A stretch of DNA of 31,117 nucleotides from Clostridiaceae bacterium (GTDB lineage Bacteria; Bacillota_A; Clostridia; Clostridiales; Clostridiaceae). The position numbers were made by a program, and so were the translations under genes. The notes under the pieces are model-generated. The model had not been told where the DNA came from. It saw only the letters and a program-made list of their open reading frames with translations, and ran no database searches. The stretch spans positions 1 to 31,117 of the forward strand of contig JAQSXU010000035.1 in assembly GCA_029256485.1 (NCBI GenBank). Reading direction: 5' to 3'. Shown here one piece after another: positions 13,932 to 22,208 of this stretch. Positions within the stretch are counted from its first letter, which is position 1. Every line of letters starts with the position of its first letter.

Positions 13932-16277
13932 CTACTCTACTCCTCTTTTATAGTGTCCCCTGGTATAGCCTTCAAAGCCATAGCTCCAGGTTCCTTTTTT
14001 TAGTTCTTCTAATATTTCTATAGTTTTATGGTAATCTTCATCTATAAAGTCTAATCTGTAAGATTTAAAGTTTAGCTTTTTTATATCATTTAAATTTCCC
14101 AATAAATTTAATGGTGCAGAATTATAAATATGCATTCTGCAGTATTTATCAGTGATCACAGGGAAATTTTGAAGCATTCTGTCCTGTAAAACAAAGTCAT
14201 CTTTTATGCAGGTGGATTTGCAGCTGCACTGTTGAGATTTCTCTCCTATTGTTCCTCCAATGGCACAATACTCACTGACCATATTTTCAACTCTGCCATA
14301 TATAAGCATTTGGGCATTTAATTTTTTAAGGTTTATCTGACTTAACTCTGTTCTGTTTAACTCTGCACTTATGCAATAGCCATTTATGATTTTTTCAAAG
14401 TATTTTGCAGAATAACTGTTAAATATATTTAATTTATAATCTCCAATAATATTTAATTTGCCTTTAAATACATTAATAATACCAAGATTTCCAGTTATAA
14501 TACCCTGAATTTTATCAGAGTACTTTTTAATAATGCGGCATATTGAGCTAAATTCTTCTTTTATTATGTTAGGAATTACTAAATATATTTTATTGTTTTC
14601 ATTAAATGCATCTTCAATGTTAATATTATTCTTCTTATTAAATATGTTTACAGCAATGTTTTTAAATCCGGCATCTACAGCAGCTCTAAGCTGTTCACTG
14701 GTATTTACAGCTATAATAAATTCAGGCAGCTCATTATTGTTCATTATATTATCCTCTTTCAAAGTATCCTTATTTATAATTTTTTTCTTATAAGAATTGA
14801 TAACATAATTTTCAATATTGCTGATAAGGTTCCTTCTAACCTCATTTACAGCTGAAACAGCAGTAAATCCCGGCTCATAATTTTCAAAGGAAATATTTAA
14901 AAATTCAAAAGGTGTACCGCCGCTTTTTTTCAACTGAGTTAATATCTTTTCTTCACTAATTGGACTGTTTTTAGCCTGTTCTACCACAGGACCTTGAGCT
15001 GAAAACAACTTATTATTATATTCTGAAGCAATGCTCAGCGGTTCTCCTATTTTAAAATTTACCTTTAAGTCAAGCTGTATTTTTCTGCCGTATATATCCT
15101 TGTATATTTCCTTTAATTCATCAAAAAGCTTGGTATCAGAGGTTTTATATAATACATCACCTGGCTTAAATTCACATGGTTTTATTTCAACCCTGTCTCC
15201 CTTACAGGCTTCAGTGACCTCTTTTCCATTTTTAATTATTTTTGAAACTGTAAATCCATTGTCTGAAACCCTTACTCCATCCTTTATACTTAGGGAATTA
15301 TCCAGTAATACTGTTAAACCCCTTGAAACAGTTCCAAGTTTAACTCCAGTATTCTTTGGGAAATTCATTGCCATCATATCTTTCCCTGTGTTTCCATATA
15401 AATATGCTTTAGAAAATCCCTCTCTGTTAAATAGCTGAGCTAATTTTTCTCTTTCATGATTTAAATTATTATTTATTTTAGAATAAACATTATCTATGGC
15501 CTTTCTGTAAGCACTTACTACCCCAGCCACATATTCAGGTCTTTTCATTCTTCCTTCAATTTTCAGGGATTTTGTGCCGCTTAAAATAATGTTTTCAATG
15601 TCTTCAATGGTACATATGTCCTTGGGACTCAGCAGATATCCGCTGCTTTTTATATTTCCGCTTTTGCTATGCAATGTATAAGGAAGTCTGCAGGGCTGTG
15701 CACATCTTCCCCTGTTTCCGCTTCTTCCTCCAATTAAGCTGCTCATTAAGCACTGTCCTGAATAGCAAATGCATAGTGCTCCATGAATAAATATTTCTGT
15801 TTCAATTTTAAGTTCTTTTGATATGTACTTTATTTCATCCAGTGACAGCTCCCTTGATAATACTATCCTTTTAAAGCCGCTTTGCACCAGAAGCTTTGCT
15901 CCTTCTCCATTATGAACGGTGATTTGGGTAGAAGCATGTATTTCAAAATCAGGGAGCACCTTTTTTAGTTTTGATGAAAAGCCTAAATCCTGGATTATCA
16001 AAGCATCTACTCCCTGTTCATACAGGAACTGTGCATATTCTACGGCCTCATCTATTTCATTTTCCTTCATTAATGTATTGATGGTTACAAATATTCTAAC
16101 ATTATATAAATGACAGTAATCAATTGCCTTTATCATATTTTCATTATCAAAATTCGAGGCATATGCTCTGGCGGAAAATTTACTTCCTCCTATGTAAACT
16201 GCATCTGCTCCTGCCTGCACTGCAGCATATAAACTTTCTAAGCTGCCTGCTGGAGCTAGTAATTCTATTTTATTCAT
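13932..16277 (-). CDS. U32 family protein, RlhA-like (with DUF3656-type region)
   Basis: This 781-residue protein starts MNKIELLAPAGSLESLYAAV, the usual U32 opening, six bases after GGGAGAG. Two ATG/TTG codons further upstream are too close to or in front of that site. The U32 signature EIFIHGALCICYSGQCLMSS is present, followed by GGRSGNRGRCAQPCR; its cysteines are those proposed to hold an Fe-S cluster. A middle region (KTSDTKLF, FKIGEPLSI) matches the DUF3656 insert found in RlhA-type members. U32 proteins were called peptidases, but characterised ones hydroxylate RNA using prephenate: RlhA on 23S rRNA, TrhP on tRNA wobble uridine. The long form suggests RlhA-like, with moderate certainty. 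It leads a run with mutS2. Confidence 0.92.
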   Translation of the reverse strand: MNKIELLAPAGSLESLYAAVQAGADAVYIGGSKFSARAYASNFDNENMIKAIDYCHLYNVRIFVTINTLMKENEIDEAVEYAQFLYEQGVDALIIQDLGFSSKLKKVLPDFEIHASTQITVHNGEGAKLLVQSGFKRIVLSRELSLDEIKYISKELKIETEIFIHGALCICYSGQCLMSSLIGGRSGNRGRCAQPCRLPYTLHSKSGNIKSSGYLLSPKDICTIEDIENIILSGTKSLKIEGRMKRPEYVAGVVSAYRKAIDNVYSKINNNLNHEREKLAQLFNREGFSKAYLYGNTGKDMMAMNFPKNTGVKLGTVSRGLTVLLDNSLSIKDGVRVSDNGFTVSKIIKNGKEVTEACKGDRVEIKPCEFKPGDVLYKTSDTKLFDELKEIYKDIYGRKIQLDLKVNFKIGEPLSIASEYNNKLFSAQGPVVEQAKNSPISEEKILTQLKKSGGTPFEFLNISFENYEPGFTAVSAVNEVRRNLISNIENYVINSYKKKIINKDTLKEDNIMNNNELPEFIIAVNTSEQLRAAVDAGFKNIAVNIFNKKNNINIEDAFNENNKIYLVIPNIIKEEFSSICRIIKKYSDKIQGIITGNLGIINVFKGKLNIIGDYKLNIFNSYSAKYFEKIINGYCISAELNRTELSQINLKKLNAQMLIYGRVENMVSEYCAIGGTIGEKSQQCSCKSTCIKDDFVLQDRMLQNFPVITDKYCRMHIYNSAPLNLLGNLNDIKKLNFKSYRLDFIDEDYHKTIEILEELKKGTWSYGFEGYTRGHYKRGVE

Positions 16278-16309
16278 CTTCATCTCTCCCAATAATTTTC
16301 CTAAAGTTA

Positions 16310-16338
16310 ATTATACATTTAAAAGACCTTCATCACAA
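16310..16338 (-). promoter_or_regulatory. Possible promoter of the U32-mutS2 run
   Basis: On the minus strand TTGTGA (16338-16333), a 17-base spacer and TATAAT (16315-16310) precede the U32 start by about 32 bases. The -35 box falls in the loop and second arm of the preceding terminator and matches only four of six consensus bases. Confidence 0.45.
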
Positions 16339-16347
16339 GATGAAGGA
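16321..16347 (-). terminator. Terminator of the glycosyltransferase gene
   Basis: CCTTCATC (16346-16339 on the minus strand) pairs with GATGAAGG (16334-16327) around a TTGT loop, followed by TCTTTT. It starts directly after the TAG stop. Confidence 0.75.
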
Positions 16348-17343
16348 CTATTTGCATTTCATTAATTCTATATAACTATCATTTAATTCATCTGCATAGG
16401 CTTTCCAGCTGTACTTGTTTATAATGTAGTCTTTAAGCTTATTGTCCTTTGGTTTTTTATAAGCACTTTCAATTACATCATACAATGAATTTTCCTCAAA
16501 GGGACTAAAATAATATGCAAGATTATTAAAGTATTCTCTGGCACTGCCATTATCCGTTGAAACTATGTTGCACCCGGTGGCTCCTGCTTCCAATGAGGAA
16601 ATACCGCTGATTTCAACATAACTTGGCATTACATGAGCCCTGGCAAATCTATAGGCATTATATATATTATAATTGTCCAAAAATCCCAAATACATGACAT
16701 TATTGTATTCAAGGCACTGATGAAAATACATCTTGTTGCTTACATTTCCAATTAGTATAAGCTTATGGTTTAGGTCACTGCATACCTTGGCTAATGTGAG
16801 CTGGTTCTTCAGAGGCATTATTCTGCCTACACACAAAATGTAATCATCCAGGTTATATCTGTCCTTAAAGTTATACAGCGGAGTTTCATCATTTAAAATG
16901 TCCACTCCATTATAAATTACCTTACATGGTATTGAGTGTCCAAATTCATTTGTAATTTGATGCTTTTCCATATAACTATTAGGATATATCATTTTACAGC
17001 CAGCCAATATTTCTTTTGTATAAGCTCTGCATTTATCCCAAAGCTTGGCTGCGTCTATATCCTTTATAAAGTTATAATACTGTTTTAAGTTCCAGTAAAG
17101 AGGAGTTAATACAATATTCTTTTTATATGAATGTGCTATTTTAAAATATTTGTAGGTATCCCATATGGTAGTCAGATTAAATAAGTGAACAATATCATAA
17201 TTTGAATAATCCGTGATACACCCATTATTTATATCAACTTCATTACCCTTTTTCCTTAAATACTTTGCAGTCATCAACAACTGAGTACAATCCCCACCAA
17301 AATTTCTAGAGTAATCATTCCTGATGCACAGCAGAACTTTCAT
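16348..17343 (-). CDS. GT4-family glycosyltransferase
   Basis: The 331-residue protein shows the GT-B fold of family GT4: N-domain MKVLLCIRNDYSRNFGGDCTQ with the GG loop, hinge region PCKVIYNGVD, then LCVGRIMPLKNQ. The donor-binding C-domain has PSYVEISGISSLEAGATGCN, with the paired Glu (E-x7-E type) that contacts the nucleotide sugar. There is no membrane segment, so it acts in the cytoplasm or at the inner leaflet. The acceptor is unknown. The ATG follows AGGAGG with a ten-base gap. It faces away from two propeller-like genes and a coat-like gene, which suggests modification of surface or spore-coat material, but this is inference from position. Confidence 0.9.
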   Translation of the reverse strand: MKVLLCIRNDYSRNFGGDCTQLLMTAKYLRKKGNEVDINNGCITDYSNYDIVHLFNLTTIWDTYKYFKIAHSYKKNIVLTPLYWNLKQYYNFIKDIDAAKLWDKCRAYTKEILAGCKMIYPNSYMEKHQITNEFGHSIPCKVIYNGVDILNDETPLYNFKDRYNLDDYILCVGRIMPLKNQLTLAKVCSDLNHKLILIGNVSNKMYFHQCLEYNNVMYLGFLDNYNIYNAYRFARAHVMPSYVEISGISSLEAGATGCNIVSTDNGSAREYFNNLAYYFSPFEENSLYDVIESAYKKPKDNKLKDYIINKYSWKAYADELNDSYIELMKCK

Positions 17344-17474
17344 TAAAGGAATCCTCCTTATTATAGATTTCCTATCTTAAAATAAATCTATGCAGTTTTT
17401 AAGTGCAATATCACAGAATATTAAGTATTAGTTTTTCATATATTTATATAAGCAAAATTGCTGTGGAGGCTTGT

Positions 17475-18227
17475 ATGATTTTTAAATATGGCAATACCTG
17501 CATAGCAGGTGATTTAAATAACAACTTTCATAAGTTTTATATTGAATCAAATACTTTAATAACAGAAAATATCACTGATTCATTTACTAATAAACTTTCA
17601 TATAGAAAAAACGTTGTTGATTTTTCTGTTGATGTAGATGTATACAATAACATTCACATTATTTATTTAACCAACCGCGGTATATTAATGCACAGCATAT
17701 TTTCGTCAGCTTCCAGGGATGAGATGATTACAAAAGTTGATAGTAATACTCATTTTGTTAAGTATGTTAAATTAAAAATTGTATTGGACAAGATTAATAT
17801 TTTTTATATGATGTGCAGTATTGAAAATGTACATTCATGGAGTTTAAACCATATTTACTTTAAAAATTGTGTTTGGAACAACACTCTTATTTCAAATATA
17901 AATGTTTCACATAGATTATTTTCATATATAATAGACACTTATAGAGAAAATCTTTATATACTCTATTCTCCCAACAGTGATTATTATTTTAAAATACAGT
18001 ATTCTAATAATAGAATCAATAACTGGGTTACAATGGATTCAAATATTTACATAGAATGTGCTGAAAATGCAAATTTCTTCATCACCCCGTCAGGTACTGG
18101 CTTTATAAATTATTTTGAAAATAACTCAAACAGCATCATTAAATATAAAAATTTTAATTTGCCATATGAATGCTGGTGTGGTGAAAAATACATATATCCT
18201 GATTCTATGAACTTCATTGTGTTCTAA
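17475..18227 (+). CDS. Unidentified protein, propeller-like repeats (250 aa)
   Basis: I do not recognise a named family. ATG 17475 follows GGAGG at 17465-17469, giving MIFKYGNTCIAGDLNNNFHK. The longer frame from 17403 adds 24 residues ahead of the ribosome site. The sequence is rich in short beta-strand stretches at regular steps with aromatic and Asn residues (NNIHIIYLTNRG, DKINIFYMMC, ENLYILYSPN). This pattern recalls beta-propeller blades and is shared with the 426-residue protein at 19363, suggesting the two are related. There is no signal peptide. It lacks the coiled-coil tail of the other copy, and a MITE begins 46 bases after its stop, so it could be a shortened paralogue. A spore or surface role is inferred only from neighbours. 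Confidence 0.75.
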   Translation: MIFKYGNTCIAGDLNNNFHKFYIESNTLITENITDSFTNKLSYRKNVVDFSVDVDVYNNIHIIYLTNRGILMHSIFSSASRDEMITKVDSNTHFVKYVKLKIVLDKINIFYMMCSIENVHSWSLNHIYFKNCVWNNTLISNINVSHRLFSYIIDTYRENLYILYSPNSDYYFKIQYSNNRINNWVTMDSNIYIECAENANFFITPSGTGFINYFENNSNSIIKYKNFNLPYECWCGEKYIYPDSMNFIVF

Positions 18228-18273
18228 TTAATTATGCCTTCTAGCTATCTTTAATATATAGTGTGATATATAC

Positions 18274-18431
18274 TATATGGCTCTGTTATACTATAATGTT
18301 GATGATTCTTTAAATGGCCTTGAAAATGTTTACAACAAAATATATGTATATTCACTTTTATTTTGGTTTTTTTATACAAGCCATTTCCTCCATGTTAAAA
18401 CATCCACATTATTCGCTAACAGAGCCATATA
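18274..18431. mobile_element. 158-bp MITE sharing ends with the IS1595-like element
   Basis: Both ends read TATATGGCTCTGTTA outward-in, and inner arms continue to pair (ATAATGTTGATG with ATAATGTGGATG; AAATGGCCTTG with CAAGCCATTT). The first 13 bases of the IS1595-like element's repeats are identical to these ends and the next 15 are similar. It holds no coding frame. No convincing target duplication is visible. It lies between the stop of the 250-residue gene and a hairpin at 18434-18469. Confidence 0.8.
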
Positions 18432-18433
18432 TG

Positions 18434-18474
18434 TATGAAGGAGCTGTCTTTTAAGCCAACTCCTTCATAATTTT
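18434..18474 (+). terminator. Hairpin downstream of the MITE, probable terminator
   Basis: TATGAAGGAG (18434-18443) pairs with CTCCTTCATA (18460-18469), and the inside pairs further with two mismatches. ATTTTAA follows on the plus strand. It probably ended the 250-residue gene before the MITE came in between. Confidence 0.55.
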
Positions 18475-18478
18475 AATG

Positions 18479-19153
18479 TTATTTTTGTGGTGGATTGAAT
18501 ATGTCAAATGGGAACTTTACATCATTTTCAAAAAAGTCACATACATCGTCTGACGGATCAACACATTTCTCTGGTTTGCAGAACCCTGTGGATTTTACTA
18601 TCAGGTTAACTGGTCTGGATATCTTTATCATTGTAAATAGGCCCAGGGTGATTAAAAAGTTTCTGTCCGCTGATCCGGCTATAGGTACTGATTCAAATTT
18701 CAAGAAATTTACGCTTGCTTCTACAATTACATAAGGTACATTTTGTGATAGTTGTTCAAATGCTGTCCCATTCCTGTAGTCTGGGAAATTAGTTGCAATA
18801 GTAACATCTGATGATTTTGATCCAAATAATGTAACTGTCTTTGTAAAAATGCTTTTCTTAGGGCCTGCAGCGGCAGAGGCACCTCTTACATTATAGTCAA
18901 ATGTATATTCTATGTCTATATCGAAATATCCCTCTTTAATGTTATTTGGTCTTATGTCTTTTATTTCAGGGGTAACTGTAAGTGCATTACTAAAGGTAAT
19001 TGGTACATGATCAGAATAAGGGGTACCATTTATGTTTAAAACAGGTAGTATTAAACAGTCCTGCTGCCTACAGCTATCATATATTCTATAAGCAAAAATG
19101 CACTCGTCCTTGGTGGATGTTCTTTCAAGGCTACTGATATCCATACTTTCCAT
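18479..19153 (-). CDS. Putative spore-coat-like protein (224 aa)
   Basis: The ATG at 19153 lies six bases after GGAGG. The sequence matches, from memory, a widespread unnamed clostridial family. It has an N-terminal Cys motif, ECIFAYRIYDSCRQQDCL, then a beta-rich middle (EGYFDIDIEYTFDYNV, IFTKTVTLFGSKSSDV), then NFLITLGLFTMIKISRPVNL. The C-terminal Cys segment (GFCKPEKCVDPSDDVCDFFE) leads to the ending FPFDIFNPPQK. Members usually continue a little past the PPQ, so this copy is slightly short at the end. Several members are thought to be spore-coat or spore-associated; that role is inference here. There is no signal peptide, as expected for coat proteins made in the mother cell. The two flanking propeller-like genes run on the opposite strand. 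Confidence 0.8.
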   Translation of the reverse strand: MESMDISSLERTSTKDECIFAYRIYDSCRQQDCLILPVLNINGTPYSDHVPITFSNALTVTPEIKDIRPNNIKEGYFDIDIEYTFDYNVRGASAAAGPKKSIFTKTVTLFGSKSSDVTIATNFPDYRNGTAFEQLSQNVPYVIVEASVNFLKFESVPIAGSADRNFLITLGLFTMIKISRPVNLIVKSTGFCKPEKCVDPSDDVCDFFENDVKFPFDIFNPPQK

Positions 19154-19228
19154 TTCCGGCCTCCTACTTAATAAAATAACATGTCTTTAAGCATGATATG
19201 GTTGAATGCCATTATAAATATAAAATTA

Positions 19229-19244
19229 CATGCAATTTTGCATG
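19229..19244. promoter_or_regulatory. Dyad CATGCAA/TTGCATG between divergent genes
   Basis: A perfect 7-2-7 inverted repeat lies in the 209-base gap between the coat-like gene (minus) and the 426-residue gene (plus). It overlaps TTGCAT at 19238, which sits 18 bases before TAATAT (19262) as a weak plus-strand promoter candidate. It may be an operator serving both genes. Confidence 0.35.
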
Positions 19245-19362
19245 ATTATTCTTTAATATCATAATATGAGCTGCTCTTTTATATGTTACATATATAAAAA
19301 GAATTATTTTATTTTTAAATGCATAATTTATACAAATGAAAATAATTTAAGGGGTTCTTAAT

Positions 19363-20643
19363 ATGGAGACCGGCAGCCATTTTATTGTAAAGCAAAGCAG
19401 CGGAGAGCTTTGGTATTTCTTTTATGAAAATACCAGGGGCATTGTGGGCATAAATTTTTATAATAATAAAATCAAAAGTAATTTAACCGCGGCAGAAAAC
19501 GCCATTGATAATTTTACAGTGTGCATTAATAACAAAGATGAAATAAACATTTTCTATGAGGATGTAAATGGCAACATCTCTGTGGCAGTACCTAAAAATG
19601 AAGGCTTTAAAAGTAATATTTTATTCAGCAGAAAGTCAGAAAATCACGAGAGAGTGCAATTTCAAGCTGTAATGAGTATGCATAATATTTATTTATTTTA
19701 TTCAATTTACAATGAACATGAAAAAAGCGGCATCCTTACGTATCAGACATTTAATGAAGGTGAAGGATGGAGCAAGCCAAATTTTATTGATACAATATAC
19801 ATGGGAAAGGGTAAAAATTTTAGTGTTCTAAAGCAGGGTGATGGAATATTTATATTTTATGTTAAATACCATATCAGGTTCTCATTGGGCTATAGAGTTC
19901 TTCAAGGCCCTGAGAAAAAATGCGGTGAATGCACAGTTATGGATTATAGTGATTTCCCATTTCTAGATTATGAAATGCTTATAATTAATAACTCAATTCA
20001 TGGATTATATATTAAAAGTCAGGGAAACTTTTCTTCATTAATATATGCTAATGACAGCAATACTGAAATCTCCAGACAGCTTTTTATTAATTCCTGTGCA
20101 ATTATTTGCTTAGACAATGAAATATATTTATGCTGGAGTGAAGGTAAAAAGCTAAATTATATTGGTTCCTCAGAAGGCTCAAAAATTAAAACTGTAATAA
20201 GTCCTGAAGGACTTATTAAGGCCAATTTTATATCAAATTATTCCCATGATAAAAATAAAACTGAAATAAGCTCTATTTATATTTATGTAAAAAACTATAT
20301 ACCAGTTGTAATTTTTGCAGATTTGTATATATATATGGATGGGATTTCTGAAGATAAATACACAGTTCTGCTAAAAAAATTTCAGCAGAAAAAGTATGAA
20401 CTTATTAAGGTCAAAAGTGAAATCACTTTAAAGTCATCGGAAATATCAAATTTACAGCAAGAAGTAAAGAAAAAAGATGCTGTAATAGCCTTATTAAATA
20501 GTAAACTGCAGCAGCTGCAAATGAATTACCAGCGCTTTAAGGGAGACAAGGAAACAGAAATAGGCAGATTAAATATAATTATAGATGAATTAATGGAAGA
20601 AAAAAAATCAAAGGTTGGTTTGTTTAAATTTTTTAGAAAGTAA
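19363..20643 (+). CDS. Unidentified propeller-like protein with C-terminal coiled coil (426 aa)
   Basis: ATG 19363 follows AAGGGG. Residues 1 to about 325 consist of repeated strand-rich units with a similar rhythm (NKDEINIFYEDVNGNISV, MHNIYLFYSIYNEHEKSGIL, GDGIFIFYVKYH, LDNEIYLCWSEGKKLNYIG), which suggests a beta-propeller of sialidase-like blades, though without clear Asp-box motifs. From about 340 to 415 there is a strong heptad-type coiled coil (LKSSEISNLQQEVKKKDAVI, LLNSKLQQLQMNYQRFKGDK), and the protein ends with a basic GLFKFFRK. No signal peptide or membrane segment is present. I do not know a function; a structural or scaffolding role at a surface such as the spore coat fits the shape and the neighbours but is inference. 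A terminator follows directly. Confidence 0.85.
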   Translation: METGSHFIVKQSSGELWYFFYENTRGIVGINFYNNKIKSNLTAAENAIDNFTVCINNKDEINIFYEDVNGNISVAVPKNEGFKSNILFSRKSENHERVQFQAVMSMHNIYLFYSIYNEHEKSGILTYQTFNEGEGWSKPNFIDTIYMGKGKNFSVLKQGDGIFIFYVKYHIRFSLGYRVLQGPEKKCGECTVMDYSDFPFLDYEMLIINNSIHGLYIKSQGNFSSLIYANDSNTEISRQLFINSCAIICLDNEIYLCWSEGKKLNYIGSSEGSKIKTVISPEGLIKANFISNYSHDKNKTEISSIYIYVKNYIPVVIFADLYIYMDGISEDKYTVLLKKFQQKKYELIKVKSEITLKSSEISNLQQEVKKKDAVIALLNSKLQQLQMNYQRFKGDKETEIGRLNIIIDELMEEKKSKVGLFKFFRK

Positions 20644-20675
20644 ACCAGTCTATTTAACAGGCTGGTTTACTTTTA
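20639..20675 (+). terminator. Bidirectional terminator between convergent genes
   Basis: AGTAAACCAG (20639-20648) pairs with CTGGTTTACT (20662-20671), followed by TTTTAC on the plus strand and TTTCT on the minus strand. It separates the 426-residue gene from the DUF3343 gene. Confidence 0.75.
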
Positions 20676-20939
20676 CACCATTTCAATATAATGCATTTTG
20701 GAGTTTTTAATAATTATTTTGTAAATGCCCTTGATGATTATTTTGTTTCTGGCTATCTGCTCTTTTACTTTTGGTAAATCATTTTCATTAAATTTTATAC
20801 TTTGGGAACAGCTGTCTGTTAATTTACAAGGGGTGGATATAAACTCCACACTGCATCCTTCTTTTAAAAGCATTCTGTACAGCAGCATTCCCTGACTGTG
20901 AGAGTAAAAGACAACTAAACATTGAAATACTGTTTCCAT
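20673..20939 (-). CDS. DUF3343 protein, putative Se/S carrier
   Basis: The 88-residue protein matches DUF3343: an N-terminal strand (CLVVFYSHSQGMLLYRML), then VEFISTPCKLTDSCSQSIKF with the paired cysteines, then a short helical tail. The family is annotated as a putative selenium or sulfur carrier. ATG 20939 is eight bases after GGAGGG, which lies within the last codons of the upstream desulfurase gene. The two genes are thus coupled, which supports a role in accepting sulfur or selenium from the desulfurase. No other selenium genes (selD, selA, selB) are in the window. Its actual acceptor is unknown. Confidence 0.88.
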   Translation of the reverse strand: METVFQCLVVFYSHSQGMLLYRMLLKEGCSVEFISTPCKLTDSCSQSIKFNENDLPKVKEQIARNKIIIKGIYKIIIKNSKMHYIEMV

Positions 20940-20943
20940 CAAA

Positions 20944-22101
20944 TTAACCCTCCATGTCTGTATCCTTTCCTTTATATAAATCCATCAATGCACTGCAGAT
21001 CTTTTCCATATCACTGTAGGTATTAAAATAACCCGGGCTTATTCTCACTGTTCCCTTTTTATAGGTGCCTATAATTCCATGAATCAGAGGGGCACAATGA
21101 TACCCTGTTCTTACCGCTATTCCTTTCTTATTTAAAAAGTACCCTACTCCAGAACAGTCAAAGCCCTCTAAATTGATTGAAACCACTGAACTTCTATTTG
21201 CTCCTGATTTTGATCCGTAAATTTTAACATAGGGCATTTTTTTCAGCAGGCTTAAAAGATAAGTTGTTAATATTTCCTCATGCTTTTGAATATTTCTTCT
21301 TCCAACGGTTTTAATAAATTTTATTCCCTGGCACAAGCCTGCAAACCCTGGTGTATTTAATGTTCCGCTTTCAAATTTATCTGGCAAAAAGTCAGGCTGA
21401 CTCATAAAATTCGAATTACTGCCGGTACCCCCCTGTTTTAATTCATTTATTTTTATACCCTCTCTAATATACAGTGCCCCGGTGCCTTGAGGTCCCAGCA
21501 GCCCCTTGTGTCCTGAAAAGGCAAGTATATCTATATGATCCTTTTCCACATCAATATTTATTATACCTGCACTTTGAGATGCATCCACCATAAAATAAAT
21601 CCCATTTTCCCTTGCAATTTTACCTATTACTCCAATATGCTGTATTGTTCCCAGCACATTAGAAGCATGACTAACTACAATTAATTTGGTATTGTTTCTT
21701 ATTTCCTTTAAAATACTTTTTGGATTAACAAAACCATTTTCATTGGCACCAACTAAAGTGACTGAAACTCCATATTTGCTTAGAAAGTTTAGTGGCCTTA
21801 AAACAGAATTATGCTCTATCACTGTACTTATTACATGATCTCCTCTTTTTAAGACTCCCTTGATGCCCAAGTTTAAAGCCTCTGTAGCATTGCTTGTGAG
21901 TATTACATTCAATGGATTTTGTATATTAAATAATTCACTGATAAGTTCTCTGGTTTCCGTTATCTTATTTGAAGCCTGAATGGCCATATCATGGGATGCT
22001 CTTCCAGGATTGGCTGCATAGCTTTCCATACATCTTAAAACTTCCTCATATACCTCTGTGGGCTTTGGGAAGGAAGTGGCTGCATTATCTAAATACACCA
22101 T
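20944..22101 (-). CDS. Cysteine desulfurase family protein (class V aminotransferase)
   Basis: The 385-residue PLP enzyme has the class V order: VYLDNAATSFPKP at the start, TSNATEALNLGIKG, EHNSVLRPL with the stacking His, VDASQSAG, and SGHKGLLGPQG with the PLP lysine (about residue 199). The reactive Cys lies in GYHCAPLIHG (about 336). It takes sulfur (or selenium) from cysteine (or selenocysteine) as a persulfide. The short GYHCAP loop and length put it in the clostridial Csd-like group, distinct from the IscS/NifS type that works with IscU. The next gene is the DUF3343 candidate carrier, so the pair may work together. No iscU or thiI is present nearby. Confidence 0.92.
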   Translation of the reverse strand: MVYLDNAATSFPKPTEVYEEVLRCMESYAANPGRASHDMAIQASNKITETRELISELFNIQNPLNVILTSNATEALNLGIKGVLKRGDHVISTVIEHNSVLRPLNFLSKYGVSVTLVGANENGFVNPKSILKEIRNNTKLIVVSHASNVLGTIQHIGVIGKIARENGIYFMVDASQSAGIINIDVEKDHIDILAFSGHKGLLGPQGTGALYIREGIKINELKQGGTGSNSNFMSQPDFLPDKFESGTLNTPGFAGLCQGIKFIKTVGRRNIQKHEEILTTYLLSLLKKMPYVKIYGSKSGANRSSVVSINLEGFDCSGVGYFLNKKGIAVRTGYHCAPLIHGIIGTYKKGTVRISPGYFNTYSDMEKICSALMDLYKGKDTDMEG

Positions 22102-22157
22102 TTTATTTCCTCACATTCATAAAATACTCTTACAATAAGTATATTTATAAAAAATAA

Positions 22158-22200
22158 AGGACAGAACATAACATTATTAAAATATGCTACATTCTGTCTT
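22158..22200 (-). terminator. Terminator of zapA
   Basis: On the minus strand GACAGAA (22198-22192) pairs with TTCTGTC (22166-22160), and inner bases also pair. CTTTATTTTTT follows. It is just past the zapA stop. Confidence 0.7.
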
Positions 22201-22208
22201 TTAAACTG

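Noticed and set aside
15031..15438. Plus-strand 135-residue open frame
   Set aside because: Lies fully antisense to the U32 gene; low-complexity Ser/Leu content typical of shadows.
18266..18439. Target duplication of the MITE
   Set aside because: Flanks are AT-rich and only loosely alike (ATATATAC and ATATATGT), not a convincing duplication.
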